Source: Cryomorphaceae bacterium (lineage in GTDB: Bacteria > Bacteroidota > Bacteroidia > Flavobacteriales_D > Crocinitomicaceae). Taken from it: a stretch of DNA of 7,832 bases. Below the pieces are notes generated by a model that worked only from the letters and a program-made list of their open reading frames with translations, did no database searches and was not told where the DNA came from. Where the stretch lies: contig JAIXRD010000107.1 in assembly GCA_027485365.1 (NCBI GenBank), positions 1-7,832 of the forward strand. The letters are read 5' to 3'. The translations under genes and the position numbers were made by a program. The stretch's first letter is position 1; each line of letters begins with the position of its first letter. Below, one piece after another: positions 1 through 6,512 of this stretch.

Positions 1-221
1 AATCCGCTTGCCTTCGATACGTCCGCAGAGCGGCCTACTCAGTCGTCGCTGGAGTGGGTTTTAGCTTGTTATGTAATCCGCTTGCCTTCGATATGTCCGC
101 TGGGCGGCATACTCATTCATCGCTGGAATGGGTATTATCTTGATATGTAATCCGCTTGCCTTCGATACGTCCGCAGAGCGGCCTGCTCAGTCATCGCTGG
201 AGTGGGTTTGACTTATAATGT
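1..221. repeat. Three tandem copies of a 74-bp REP-like hairpin unit
   Basis: Three head-to-tail copies lie at 1-74, 75-148 and 149-221, each beginning AATCCGCTTGCCTTCGATA. Copies 1 and 3 differ at about 2 of the first 61 bases; copy 2 differs from copy 1 at about 8. The last dozen bases of each unit are AT-rich and variable. Each unit holds a small perfect hairpin, CCGC-3 nt-GCGG (copy 1 at 23-33), whose stem is kept while the loop changes from AGA to TGG in copy 2. A second stem follows: CCTACTC with GAGTGGG in copy 1 (34-40 with 52-58) and a G-T-paired version in copy 3. Copy 2 instead can pair ACTCATTC (111-118) with GAATGGGT (126-133). No credible reading frame covers the region. It resembles dispersed REP-type extragenic palindromes. 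It lies downstream of the DUF2130 gene and could end or stabilise its transcript. The array may extend left of the window. Confidence 0.85.
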
Positions 222-268
222 AACTTCCTTAACCCTTTGTTTAATTAAGTAGATCACATTGATTCAAT

Positions 269-1540
269 TCAATCTTCAGATGAATTAGGTTCTGTCACCG
301 AATTACTATCTTTCAGCCCATCAAACTTCGATTTCATGGTAGGGTTTCCATGCACCAATCGCTTGATGCTAAGGTCCTCTGCTTTATTGTTAGCAAGACG
401 TAATTGGTTTTCTGAGGAAAGTAATGCTTCTTTAGTTTTTTTAAGATGTTCAATGGTTTTATCGATTTCATCTATTGCTGTTTGGAATTTTCTACTCGCA
501 ATGTCATAGTTGCGCGCAAAGCCTTCCTTAAAGGCATTGATTTTATCTTCAAAATTGGTAATGTCAATGTTTTGGTTCCGCATGAGCGCTAATTCTGCTT
601 TGTACTTCATAGAATTTAAGGCCGCATTGCGCAATAAGGTAATGATGGGAATAAAAAACTGCGGCCGTACCACATACATTTTAGGGAATTTATAAGAAAC
701 GTCGACTATTCCCGTGTTGTATAATTCACTTTCTGCTTCCAACATCGTTACCAATACAGCAAATTCGCATTTTTTTTCTAAGCGGTCTTTATCCAGTTCC
801 TTGAAAAAGTCTTCATTGCGTTTTTTTGTGGCGGTCTCATCTCCTTCATTTTTCATTTCAAACATGATACTGATAATTTCATTGCCTAGATCATCAGTCT
901 CCCGGTAAATGAAATCTCCTTTACTTCCAGAACTTGAGTTGTTGTCTTTTTCAAAATAGGCATTACGAAATGCCGTGGCACGTAACTTATTGAATTCATT
1001 TTCGCAATGTTGTTCTAAGGTTTCTCCAATCATTTTAGTGGAGAGTTTTAGTTTCATATCCTTTCGCATGGCAATCTCTTCATCCTTTAACTTGATGATT
1101 TCATCCTTGGTTTTGAGTGCTGATTGAAATTGTTCTTGTAAGGATTTTTCTAGCAATTGGGTTTCAAGTTGTTTCTGGTTAAGTGTATTTTGCAACTCAT
1201 CGCGTTCCTTTTCCATGACTTTTACTGCTTCACTTACAGTTAATTGCTGTTCGAGTTTCGCTTGTTCTATTTTCAGGTTTAGTTCATTTGTAATTCGTTG
1301 CATCTCTGCTTGTGATGTTAAGAGTTGTCGCTCTTTTTCAGCGATTTGGTCTTTCATTTTGTTTTCAACTTGCACAGCAGTAAGTTGAACCGCATTCACT
1401 TTTTCCTGCTCTGCCAGTTTTAAGCGATTTTCAATTTCTTCGTTGAATTGTTGGGTTCTGACTTGTTTTAGTAATTCTACATAGCCGGATTCATCTATTT
1501 TAAATGCTTTATTGCAGTTTGGACAAATAATTTCGTTCAT
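269..1540 (-). CDS. DUF2130 family protein: zinc-ribbon-like N-terminus, long coiled coil, PD-(D/E)XK-like core
   Basis: A 423-residue cytosolic protein that I recognise as DUF2130; the biological role of the family is not established. It opens with a CPNC knuckle (C6, C9) with no obvious second Cys pair nearby, so a complete zinc ribbon would need two chains. Residues about 22-160 are rich in Gln, Glu and Lys with heptad-like hydrophobics, a long coiled coil. A globular core follows: GETLEQHCENEF (172-183), then GDF with D209, then FEMK with E228 and K230. This E...D-x18-ExK order is the layout of a PD-(D/E)XK nuclease site; nuclease activity is inference. Residues about 330-390 form a second helical, probably coiled-coil segment, and the tail is Ser/Asp/Glu-rich. 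The ATG at 1540 sits directly before the conserved CPxC region. The gene stands alone, divergent from the SDR gene, with a -7 element 14 bp upstream. Family call firm, activity uncertain. Confidence 0.9.
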   Translation of the reverse strand: MNEIICPNCNKAFKIDESGYVELLKQVRTQQFNEEIENRLKLAEQEKVNAVQLTAVQVENKMKDQIAEKERQLLTSQAEMQRITNELNLKIEQAKLEQQLTVSEAVKVMEKERDELQNTLNQKQLETQLLEKSLQEQFQSALKTKDEIIKLKDEEIAMRKDMKLKLSTKMIGETLEQHCENEFNKLRATAFRNAYFEKDNNSSSGSKGDFIYRETDDLGNEIISIMFEMKNEGDETATKKRNEDFFKELDKDRLEKKCEFAVLVTMLEAESELYNTGIVDVSYKFPKMYVVRPQFFIPIITLLRNAALNSMKYKAELALMRNQNIDITNFEDKINAFKEGFARNYDIASRKFQTAIDEIDKTIEHLKKTKEALLSSENQLRLANNKAEDLSIKRLVHGNPTMKSKFDGLKDSNSVTEPNSSED

Positions 1541-1554
1541 ATTCTGTGTTTTTT

Positions 1555-1562
1555 CAAAGTTA
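1555..1562 (-). promoter_or_regulatory. Candidate Bacteroidota -7 promoter element for the DUF2130 gene
   Basis: On the minus strand this reads TAACTTTG, a full match to the TAnnTTTG -7 consensus of Bacteroidota sigma factor. It ends 14 bp before the ATG at 1540, implying a leader of about 10 nt. I find no clear TTTG -33 box at the usual distance, so the call is tentative. Confidence 0.4.
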
Positions 1563-1643
1563 ATAGGAATTTGTTGTGTATGAATTTATATAAACATTGT
1601 TTTTGATATTTCTGTTGAGCGAACTTTACTTATTTTTAACACC

Positions 1644-2624
1644 ATGAAAGTTGCAATTACCGGAGCAAGTGGTCACGTTGGTGTGGCACTCATTGAAGAG
1701 TTAACCCGTCGTGGACATCAAGTTCGAGCCTTGGGATTTAATGATGTAGACTTTTTTATTAAGAACAATATTGAATATGTTAAAGGACATGTGAATGACC
1801 GCGCTTCAATCGAGCAACTCCTAAGCGGTTGTGATGCTTTAATTCATTCTGCTGCAGTAATTTCAATCAATGGGGGACAAGGTGGGCATGTACGAAAGGT
1901 AAATGTGGACGGGGTGCGTAATGTCATGCAAACCGCCCTTGACTTAAACATTCAACGGGTAGTGCACATATCATCGATTCATGCCTATGATCCACTTCCT
2001 AAGGATGTTACCTTGGATGAAACACGAAACTTTGTGGATGATACGGCCTTTGCCTACGATCAAAGTAAGCGGGATGGACAATTAACGGTAATGGAATTTG
2101 TTAACAAAGGATTGCCGGCATTAATTGTAAATCCAACCTCGGTAACTGGACAGCCCGAAAATAAATTATCACTTCAAGGCAAAGCCATCTTAGATATTTA
2201 TCTGGGTAAGATCCCTGCAATGTTCGCAGGAGGCTACGATTGGGTGGATGTTCGCGATGTGGCTTCATCCATTTGTAATGCGCTAACCATGGGTAGAGTG
2301 GGAGAGAATTACCTGTTGTCGGGTAAGTATTACACGATGAAGGAAATTGTGGCCATTGTAAGTGAGGTAAAAGGAAAGAAAATTCGAGTAGCCAATGTAC
2401 CGGTATGGTTGGTTCAGATGGGCTTACCGTTTGTTAAGTTACAATCGCTTGTCACCGGTAAGGCACCGCTTTATACCAATGAATCGATTGACATTTTACT
2501 TCATGGGAATTCAAAGATTAGCCATGAAAAGGCGAAACTTGAATTAAATCATAACCCTCGTTCCTTTAAAGAGACTGTGGCCGATTTAATTTCCTGGTTT
2601 AAGGAGAATGGGTACATAAAATAA
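1644..2624 (+). CDS. Extended short-chain dehydrogenase (NAD-dependent epimerase / 3beta-HSD / DFR-like)
   Basis: A 326-residue cytosolic oxidoreductase of the extended SDR family. The N-terminal Rossmann fold begins with GASGHVG at 7-13 (GxxGxxG dinucleotide site). A conserved acidic turn, GHVNDRASIEQLL, lies at 48-60. VVHISSIHAY (106-115) carries the catalytic Ser region (S110/S111). Y138 and K142 (YDQSK) form the YxxxK catalytic pair. NPTSVTGQ (163-170) and GGYDWVDVRDVA (196-207) are substrate-side loops, and the C-terminal third holds the substrate-binding helices. The overall pattern, including VNPTSVTG, FVDVRDVA-like and YLLSG blocks, resembles HpnA-like and dihydroflavonol-reductase-like SDRs and also 3-beta-hydroxysteroid dehydrogenases; I cannot choose among them from sequence alone. 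It lies 6 bp before the 5-alpha-reductase gene on the same strand, so the two are almost certainly co-transcribed. That favours a hydroxyl/ketone conversion on a sterol, steroid or isoprenoid-like lipid. Start is the only early ATG, just before the GxxGxxG strand. Confidence 0.92.
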   Translation: MKVAITGASGHVGVALIEELTRRGHQVRALGFNDVDFFIKNNIEYVKGHVNDRASIEQLLSGCDALIHSAAVISINGGQGGHVRKVNVDGVRNVMQTALDLNIQRVVHISSIHAYDPLPKDVTLDETRNFVDDTAFAYDQSKRDGQLTVMEFVNKGLPALIVNPTSVTGQPENKLSLQGKAILDIYLGKIPAMFAGGYDWVDVRDVASSICNALTMGRVGENYLLSGKYYTMKEIVAIVSEVKGKKIRVANVPVWLVQMGLPFVKLQSLVTGKAPLYTNESIDILLHGNSKISHEKAKLELNHNPRSFKETVADLISWFKENGYIK

Positions 2625-2630
2625 TAACAA

Positions 2631-3383
2631 ATGACTGAACAGTATTTTCAATGGATTTCATGGGCATGGATTGCGATTGGAATCATAACCTTTATCTATT
2701 TATTTAAACAAACAGCTCCGTATGGGAGGCATTCCAATGAACGTTGGGGACCCATGATCGACAACCGCTGGGGATGGTTTATTATGGAGGTATTTGTGCT
2801 TGTGATCCTTGCGTATTTCTTATGGGATGCTAAAAAACAGCTGAATGTGGTCAGCGGCATCATGGTCGGACTCTTTGTGTTTCATTATTTTAATCGATCG
2901 ATTGTCTTCCCTTTACGACTGAAGACAAATGGTAAAAAAATGCCAGTGATCATTATGGTGTCAGCCATGCTGTTTAATACCATGAATGGGTTTTTTATGG
3001 GATATTATTTTGGGAATTTTGCTTCGTACACGATGGATTGGTTAACGGATCCGCGATTTATAATTGGAATGATCGTGTTTTTCACAGGGATGGCCATTAA
3101 TTGGCATTCGGATGCGATTTTAATAAACTTACGTAAACCGGGAGAAACCGGGTATAAAATCCCGCAGGGAGGATTGTTCAAGTGGGTTTCTTGTCCAAAC
3201 TTGTTGGGTGAAGTAATTGAATGGGTAGGTTTCGGAATATTAACTTGGAGTTTACCTGGATTGGTATTTGCGATATGGACCTTTGCCAATGTAGTCCCTC
3301 GAGCTATTTCTCACCATAAGTGGTATAAACAAAAGTTCCAAGAGTATCCAAAGGAACGTAAGGCCATCCTTCCGTTCCTTTGA
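2631..3383 (+). CDS. Membrane 3-oxo-5-alpha-steroid 4-dehydrogenase (SRD5A1-like 5-alpha-reductase)
   Basis: A 250-residue, about six- to seven-helix integral membrane protein of the steroid 5-alpha-reductase family, whose known members use NADPH to reduce a C=C bond conjugated to a ketone. Hydrophobic segments lie near 8-25, 47-64, 73-93, 104-128, 142-158 and 197-222. From memory, the C-terminal half matches the vertebrate type 1 enzyme closely: TDPRF (139-143), NWHSD (157-161), NLRKPGETGYKIPQGGLF (166-183), EVIEW (194-198), HHKWY (228-232) and EYPKERKAILPF (238-249). These residues line the NADPH pocket in solved family structures. E53 in the WFIMEVF segment and Y86 in HYFNR correspond in position to the catalytic Glu and Tyr of SRD5A2. 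The length is close to that of animal SRD5A1/2. It is the second gene of an operon with the SDR. The natural substrate is unknown; sterols, host steroids or another enone lipid are possible. No terminator is visible after it on the plus strand. Confidence 0.93.
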   Translation: MTEQYFQWISWAWIAIGIITFIYLFKQTAPYGRHSNERWGPMIDNRWGWFIMEVFVLVILAYFLWDAKKQLNVVSGIMVGLFVFHYFNRSIVFPLRLKTNGKKMPVIIMVSAMLFNTMNGFFMGYYFGNFASYTMDWLTDPRFIIGMIVFFTGMAINWHSDAILINLRKPGETGYKIPQGGLFKWVSCPNLLGEVIEWVGFGILTWSLPGLVFAIWTFANVVPRAISHHKWYKQKFQEYPKERKAILPFL

Positions 3384-3507
3384 AGTGTTTGAGTCGAAAA
3401 ACTCCACAGCGAATTTTCCAACCGATCGGGATAAGTATTTTGATTCTAAACCAAAAAAGGATGAAAAAGAAGCATCAAACTCTGCCTATTTTTCGTTCAT
3501 TCCTGGT

Positions 3508-3544
3508 AATAAAAAGAAAACCCAGCAATTATTCATTACTGGGT
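3508..3544 (-). terminator. Rho-independent terminator after the beta-barrel gene
   Basis: On the minus strand a stem ACCCAG...CTGGGT (3544-3539 with 3525-3520) encloses a 13-nt segment that can add three inner A-T pairs past one mismatch. It is followed by TTTTCTTTTTATT. It begins 23 bp past the TAA at 3567-3569. The plus-strand side lacks a T tract, so it ends only the minus-strand transcript, not the converging 5-alpha-reductase operon. Confidence 0.75.
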
Positions 3545-3566
3545 CATCTGCTCCAACCGTTTTGGA

Positions 3567-4463
3567 TTAAAAATCTGCATGTCCTTTTTTGTTCGACGTC
3601 GGGATGTTGTAACGAATTCCACTGGCTGAACCAATTCCCGGGCTAAATTTAACCCCTGCATTAGGAATTGAATTGAAAGATAATTGCGGACGTAATTCAG
3701 AGTAAATCATCCATGGTTTCCAAAAGGCACGTTTAGTTCCTAAGCGGAAATTAATACCAAGCGGCACATAAATATTTGCTCCCCAAGCCATAGGGTTCTT
3801 GTATGTCTCACTTTCTAAGGTTGTCGTTTGATTTCCTGCATAGGATCCATATCCTTGATAACTGTTCGTATATTCTGCAAAGTTTAATGAAGTTTGAGAT
3901 TGATAGGATAATCCAAAAGACAACCCCGCCCCGGCAGAAAACGCCCACCGTTCGCCTGCATTCATTTCCCAAACATAGGCTGCGTCAATTCGAATTTGTT
4001 GGTTATTATAATTTCCAAATACATTTCTGCTTATCGTTGAATCTACAAAGGTCATGCTCCCGTTTTGAGAAGAAATTAAGGTATCCACCACATGTGATTC
4101 GTAATACGAACCATACGCACTCATTAATTGATTTGAAAAATTAGATATTCCCAAACGCAAGGTCCCTTGGCATTTTGGTAGCGATAATCCTACTTGCAAT
4201 GATTGAAACGATGAGGTGTTTTGCATACCCATACCAAACGGATAATTAAAGTTATAGTATCCCATAGAACTCTCGTAGGTACTGAAATCCTTCATTAAAA
4301 TGGAAGAACCTGGCGCTAGTGGAGCAAAGTCAGTAATGTTAGAAGGCGTGAAACCAAATTGTCGGTAGGCACCGCTAGATAGGTGTACTTGTGTAAGTTT
4401 TATTTGGCTAAATGCTGTGATGGATGCCCCAAGGAATCCGAGAAAAATAAATGTTTTTTTCAT
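3567..4463 (-). CDS. Secreted predicted outer-membrane beta-barrel protein, family not recognised
   Basis: A 298-residue protein with a classic signal peptide: MKK, a hydrophobic stretch at 4-15, and a likely cut after AFS (S19/Q20). The mature part is Ser/Tyr/Asn/Gly-rich with many alternating polar and aromatic strands, for example around 88-108, 157-190, 226-241 and 252-264, and it ends in Phe. A terminal aromatic residue is the usual recognition signal for barrel assembly. It has a single Cys (C98). No enzyme motif is visible and it lacks the NPA-type features I would expect of a TonB-dependent receptor. A small 10- to 14-strand barrel or an OmpW/PorT-like protein is a fair guess from size and composition; the specific family is unknown to me. 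The 65-bp gap after the HDAC gene contains a weak promoter-like element and an inverted repeat, and a strong terminator follows. It may therefore be a single-gene unit. Confidence 0.75.
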   Translation of the reverse strand: MKKTFIFLGFLGASITAFSQIKLTQVHLSSGAYRQFGFTPSNITDFAPLAPGSSILMKDFSTYESSMGYYNFNYPFGMGMQNTSSFQSLQVGLSLPKCQGTLRLGISNFSNQLMSAYGSYYESHVVDTLISSQNGSMTFVDSTISRNVFGNYNNQQIRIDAAYVWEMNAGERWAFSAGAGLSFGLSYQSQTSLNFAEYTNSYQGYGSYAGNQTTTLESETYKNPMAWGANIYVPLGINFRLGTKRAFWKPWMIYSELRPQLSFNSIPNAGVKFSPGIGSASGIRYNIPTSNKKGHADF

Positions 4464-4497
4464 TGGTAGTTTTTTTAATGAGACACTTGAAACGGAT

Positions 4498-4505
4498 AAA
4501 AGTTA
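4498..4505 (-). promoter_or_regulatory. Weak candidate -7 element for the beta-barrel gene
   Basis: The minus strand reads TAACTTTT, seven of eight positions compatible with TAnnTTTG, 34 bp before the ATG at 4463. No convincing -33 box is seen. It lies immediately beside the 4508-4523 inverted repeat, which would place that repeat within the promoter. Confidence 0.25.
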
Positions 4506-4507
4506 CA

Positions 4508-4523
4508 ATTAGTATTAACTAAT
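4508..4523. repeat. Small inverted repeat between HDAC-like and barrel genes
   Basis: ATTAGT-ATTA-ACTAAT has two perfect 6-bp arms around a 4-bp centre. It starts 5 bp past the stop of the HDAC-like gene and directly upstream of the possible -7 element of the barrel gene. No GC pairs beyond one per arm and no long T tract support a strong terminator. It could be an operator half-site pair or chance in AT-rich DNA. Confidence 0.35.
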
Positions 4524-4528
4524 TTCTT

Positions 4529-5461
4529 TTAAGCAGCCACCGCATTGTTGGGGGCACATAGTAATGTTCTACATCGTTCGATGGAGGAGAGGTGTAAGTC
4601 AAGCACAATATTGTAGTCATCTTTTCTGTAGCCACCAAATAGGGCTAGGGTGACAGGGAGCGGTTTCCCAAGTTGTAATGAGACTTCATTGACCCATTCA
4701 CCAAAAATCGAGGCGCAAGATAACCAATGTTCGGTGTCGCATTGTCCGCCAAGGTCATCATCGATGTGACTGTCAGCCCCATGAGCAAATACCACATAAT
4801 GTACCTTGCCTGCTAAAATTCGTTGTTTCACTCGTTCGAGCTTTAATTTGAAATCTTGAATGTATGTTTCGTTATATCCGATAGGATTTACGTTGCAATC
4901 CCACGGAATGGCTTTATTGATGCGTGGATCAAAACCTCTAGAATCCTCAATGCTATTTCCAAAGTGACCATCTAAATCCAGCCAGGCGCCGGATACTCCG
5001 TGTTCTTCATAAAGTTTTAAGGAAGCAATTACCTGTCCTGAAAAGGTGCAGAATCCTTGTCCTGCATGCGGCGTTGCATGGTGCATTCCAGATACCGGGG
5101 CAAAACAAAGCTGATCCGGGTGCTCTAAACTATGTTTTACAGCGTGATACATGGCACTGTTGGTATATCGAACACTGGTGGCTAAATTCTCAGACCAGGG
5201 AATTCCATTTGAACGATAATTACCGGTTTGATTAAAGAAATTTGATACATATTCAGGGGAATGAGCTAACAAGAAGTCTTCTTGTTGGAAGGGTTTAAAG
5301 TCAGCATGGATATCGAAATGTGTATTATGTTCACTGCGTTCGATTTTTTGCATGAGGAGGTAAGGCTTTAACGGGGATTGCGAATAGGATCGCTCTCGAA
5401 TGGAATCAAAACATACTTGATTCTTGGTGTAAAACGTAGCAATGGTTAGTTTTTTTTTCAT
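4529..5461 (-). CDS. Histone-deacetylase-superfamily amidohydrolase (class II-like, Zn-dependent)
   Basis: A 310-residue cytosolic member of the arginase/deacetylase fold, probably removing acyl groups from lysine side chains, polyamines or small amides. Numbering from the ATG at 5461: GMHHATPHAGQGFC (125-138) carries the tandem His pair H127/H128; DLDGHFGN (162-169) supplies relay D162 and zinc ligands D164 and H166; GADSH (228-232) gives the third ligand D230; FGGY (275-278) gives the transition-state Tyr Y278. N169 replaces the Asp of class I enzymes, as in class II. F167 stands where almost all family members have a second His (HHG becomes HFG). All direct catalytic residues are present. 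A TTG two codons upstream (5467) keeps the frame open, but the ATG followed by MKKKLTIATFY is the natural start. No signal peptide is seen. The specific subfamily and substrate are unknown; bacterial relatives include acetoin-utilisation and acetylpolyamine types. Confidence 0.9.
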   Translation of the reverse strand: MKKKLTIATFYTKNQVCFDSIRERSYSQSPLKPYLLMQKIERSEHNTHFDIHADFKPFQQEDFLLAHSPEYVSNFFNQTGNYRSNGIPWSENLATSVRYTNSAMYHAVKHSLEHPDQLCFAPVSGMHHATPHAGQGFCTFSGQVIASLKLYEEHGVSGAWLDLDGHFGNSIEDSRGFDPRINKAIPWDCNVNPIGYNETYIQDFKLKLERVKQRILAGKVHYVVFAHGADSHIDDDLGGQCDTEHWLSCASIFGEWVNEVSLQLGKPLPVTLALFGGYRKDDYNIVLDLHLSSIERCRTLLCAPNNAVAA

Positions 5462-5547
5462 CGGCAAATCGATTTAAAAGGTTAATATTCACTGCAAAGT
5501 TTCCGATGAATTCAGGTTTTTTCCCCTTCTTTGCAACCTTGTAAATC

Positions 5548-5573
5548 AAAAAAAGCCGGTGGTATCGGCTTTT
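5548..5573 (-). terminator. Rho-independent terminator after the UVR-motif gene
   Basis: AAAAGCCG (5551-5558) and CGGCTTTT (5566-5573) form a perfect 8-bp stem with a 7-nt loop. On the minus strand it is followed by a run of seven T residues (complement of 5548-5554, overlapping the stem base). It starts 4 bp past the TGA at 5578-5580. It separates this gene from the downstream HDAC-like gene. The stem could work weakly in the other direction, where only four T follow the GC core. Confidence 0.88.
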
Positions 5574-5577
5574 AAAT

Positions 5578-6459
5578 TCAACGTCGCTTCGTTTGATGCA
5601 ACTGTTCGATAAAGTCGTCTATGGCTTTAATTTGTTGATGAAAGGCTAGTAATTTCTCTATATCCCGTTGCGGATGACAGCGGAGCAGTTTATTAATTAA
5701 TCGTTTACGTTGCGCACCCAATTCAATGATGTAATTTTCGGTGAATTCTTCCTCGCTATCATAGAATTCGAAGAGGATGCGTTGTATTATATTCAGTGAT
5801 TTGAAGTGTTCCGGTGTTCGTTCGATGGAGCCATACCAATCTAAGAGTTGTTGTTTAATTTCGTTAAGTTGTCCAGCTAAGTTCCGACCTTCATCTCTCA
5901 GCTCAACTGCTTTTTCGTACGCTTGGTTTTTGATGCTCTGGTCTTTTCGTTCATTTAGGTTCAGCGTATCGATTTTTAATTGAAGGACCTTAATATGCAG
6001 CTGTTGTAGTTCCTTAATTGTCAAGTTGAATTCAGGTACCTCAGACAGCTTTATTTGACTCGTCCCCCAGCGCGTGAGGTCAAGCTGAAAGAAATTAAAA
6101 TAGGAACCTGGTTCATTGCGCTCAATTACATCAAGTGTTTTCACCTTTGGACTTATTTTCGGAAAGATCAACGAAAAAATATGTGTTGAATTCGAGTCGG
6201 TGAAATAATGTTTTTCGGGAGCAATTGGAATATCAACAGATTCAATGAGTTTTAATTTTGTTTTGCCACCGTCGGGCGTAATATAGGTGTCACCATCAAT
6301 TTGTATCCATCCCCCTTTATCATAGTGACTTGGTGGCTTGTAAAAGAACTCAATCCGCGTTTGCTCGGAAAATTCAATCTTATTTATCCGTAGCGTTTCA
6401 CCAAATTCTATAAAGTGCGGGTTGTAAAGCGTCACGGTTTTTTCCTTCTTTTCTTTCAT
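5578..6459 (-). CDS. Cytosolic protein with N-terminal beta domain and UvrB/UvrC-like (UVR) motif, function unknown
   Basis: A 293-residue protein that I cannot name. Numbering is from the ATG at 6459; a TTG at 6480 also keeps the frame open but lies inside the likely -7 element, which argues against it. Residues 8-130 read as a beta-sandwich with FFYKPP, WIQIDGDTYITPDG, IPIAPEKHYF, HIFSLIFPKI and LDVIERNEP. In my recollection this matches the N-terminal module found on many exported Bacteroidota thioredoxin-like and repeat proteins (FDFIEG-type), but no signal peptide is present here. Residues 145-210 are helical. Within them, NQAYEKAVELRDEGRNL (178-194) matches the UVR consensus (YE-AxxLRDxI), a short helical hairpin used for protein contacts in UvrB, UvrC, ClpC and McsA. 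The last 80 residues are helical and charged, ending KRR. The gene has its own promoter-like element and a strong terminator, so it is likely monocistronic. A scaffold or adaptor role is inference only. Confidence 0.8.
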   Translation of the reverse strand: MKEKKEKTVTLYNPHFIEFGETLRINKIEFSEQTRIEFFYKPPSHYDKGGWIQIDGDTYITPDGGKTKLKLIESVDIPIAPEKHYFTDSNSTHIFSLIFPKISPKVKTLDVIERNEPGSYFNFFQLDLTRWGTSQIKLSEVPEFNLTIKELQQLHIKVLQLKIDTLNLNERKDQSIKNQAYEKAVELRDEGRNLAGQLNEIKQQLLDWYGSIERTPEHFKSLNIIQRILFEFYDSEEEFTENYIIELGAQRKRLINKLLRCHPQRDIEKLLAFHQQIKAIDDFIEQLHQTKRR

Positions 6460-6477
6460 GTTTAATGATTTAAAACA

Positions 6478-6485
6478 CAAATATA
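6478..6485 (-). promoter_or_regulatory. Candidate -7 promoter element for the UVR-motif gene
   Basis: The minus strand reads TATATTTG, an exact TAnnTTTG match, ending 18 bp before the ATG at 6459. The expected start of transcription is thus just ahead of the ATG and would exclude the alternative TTG at 6480. No clear -33 TTTG is visible. Confidence 0.5.
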
Positions 6486-6512
6486 AGGAAGGAACATGAT
6501 GCGAATGATATG

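Noticed and set aside
1..221. CRISPR array reading of the tandem repeats
   Set aside because: Nearly the whole 74-bp period is repeated, with no unique spacers of regular length between short identical repeats, and no cas genes are in view.
241..248. TTAATTAA palindrome downstream of the DUF2130 gene as a terminator
   Set aside because: AT-only 8-bp palindrome with no GC stem; expected by chance in this base composition.
510..908. Plus-strand open frames opposite the DUF2130 gene
   Set aside because: They lie wholly antisense to a confidently assigned gene and show Ser/Phe/Leu-rich shadow composition without any motif.
3005..3289. 94-codon minus-strand frame inside the 5-alpha-reductase gene
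   Set aside because: Entirely antisense to a strongly conserved coding region; no domain or start context.
3385..3570. 61-codon plus-strand frame with GTG start directly after the 5-alpha-reductase gene
   Set aside because: No recognisable domain, GTG start, no leader signal, and it reads straight through the minus-strand terminator hairpin and overlaps the end of the barrel gene. Kept only as a remark in the junction finding.
3380..3646. 88-codon plus-strand frame
   Set aside because: Non-ATG start, overlaps the 5-alpha-reductase end and the barrel gene, and has low-complexity composition typical of an antisense shadow.
5462..5467. Extending the HDAC-like gene to the upstream TTG
   Set aside because: Adds only two codons ahead of an ATG with a natural N-terminus; the ATG at 5461 is preferred.
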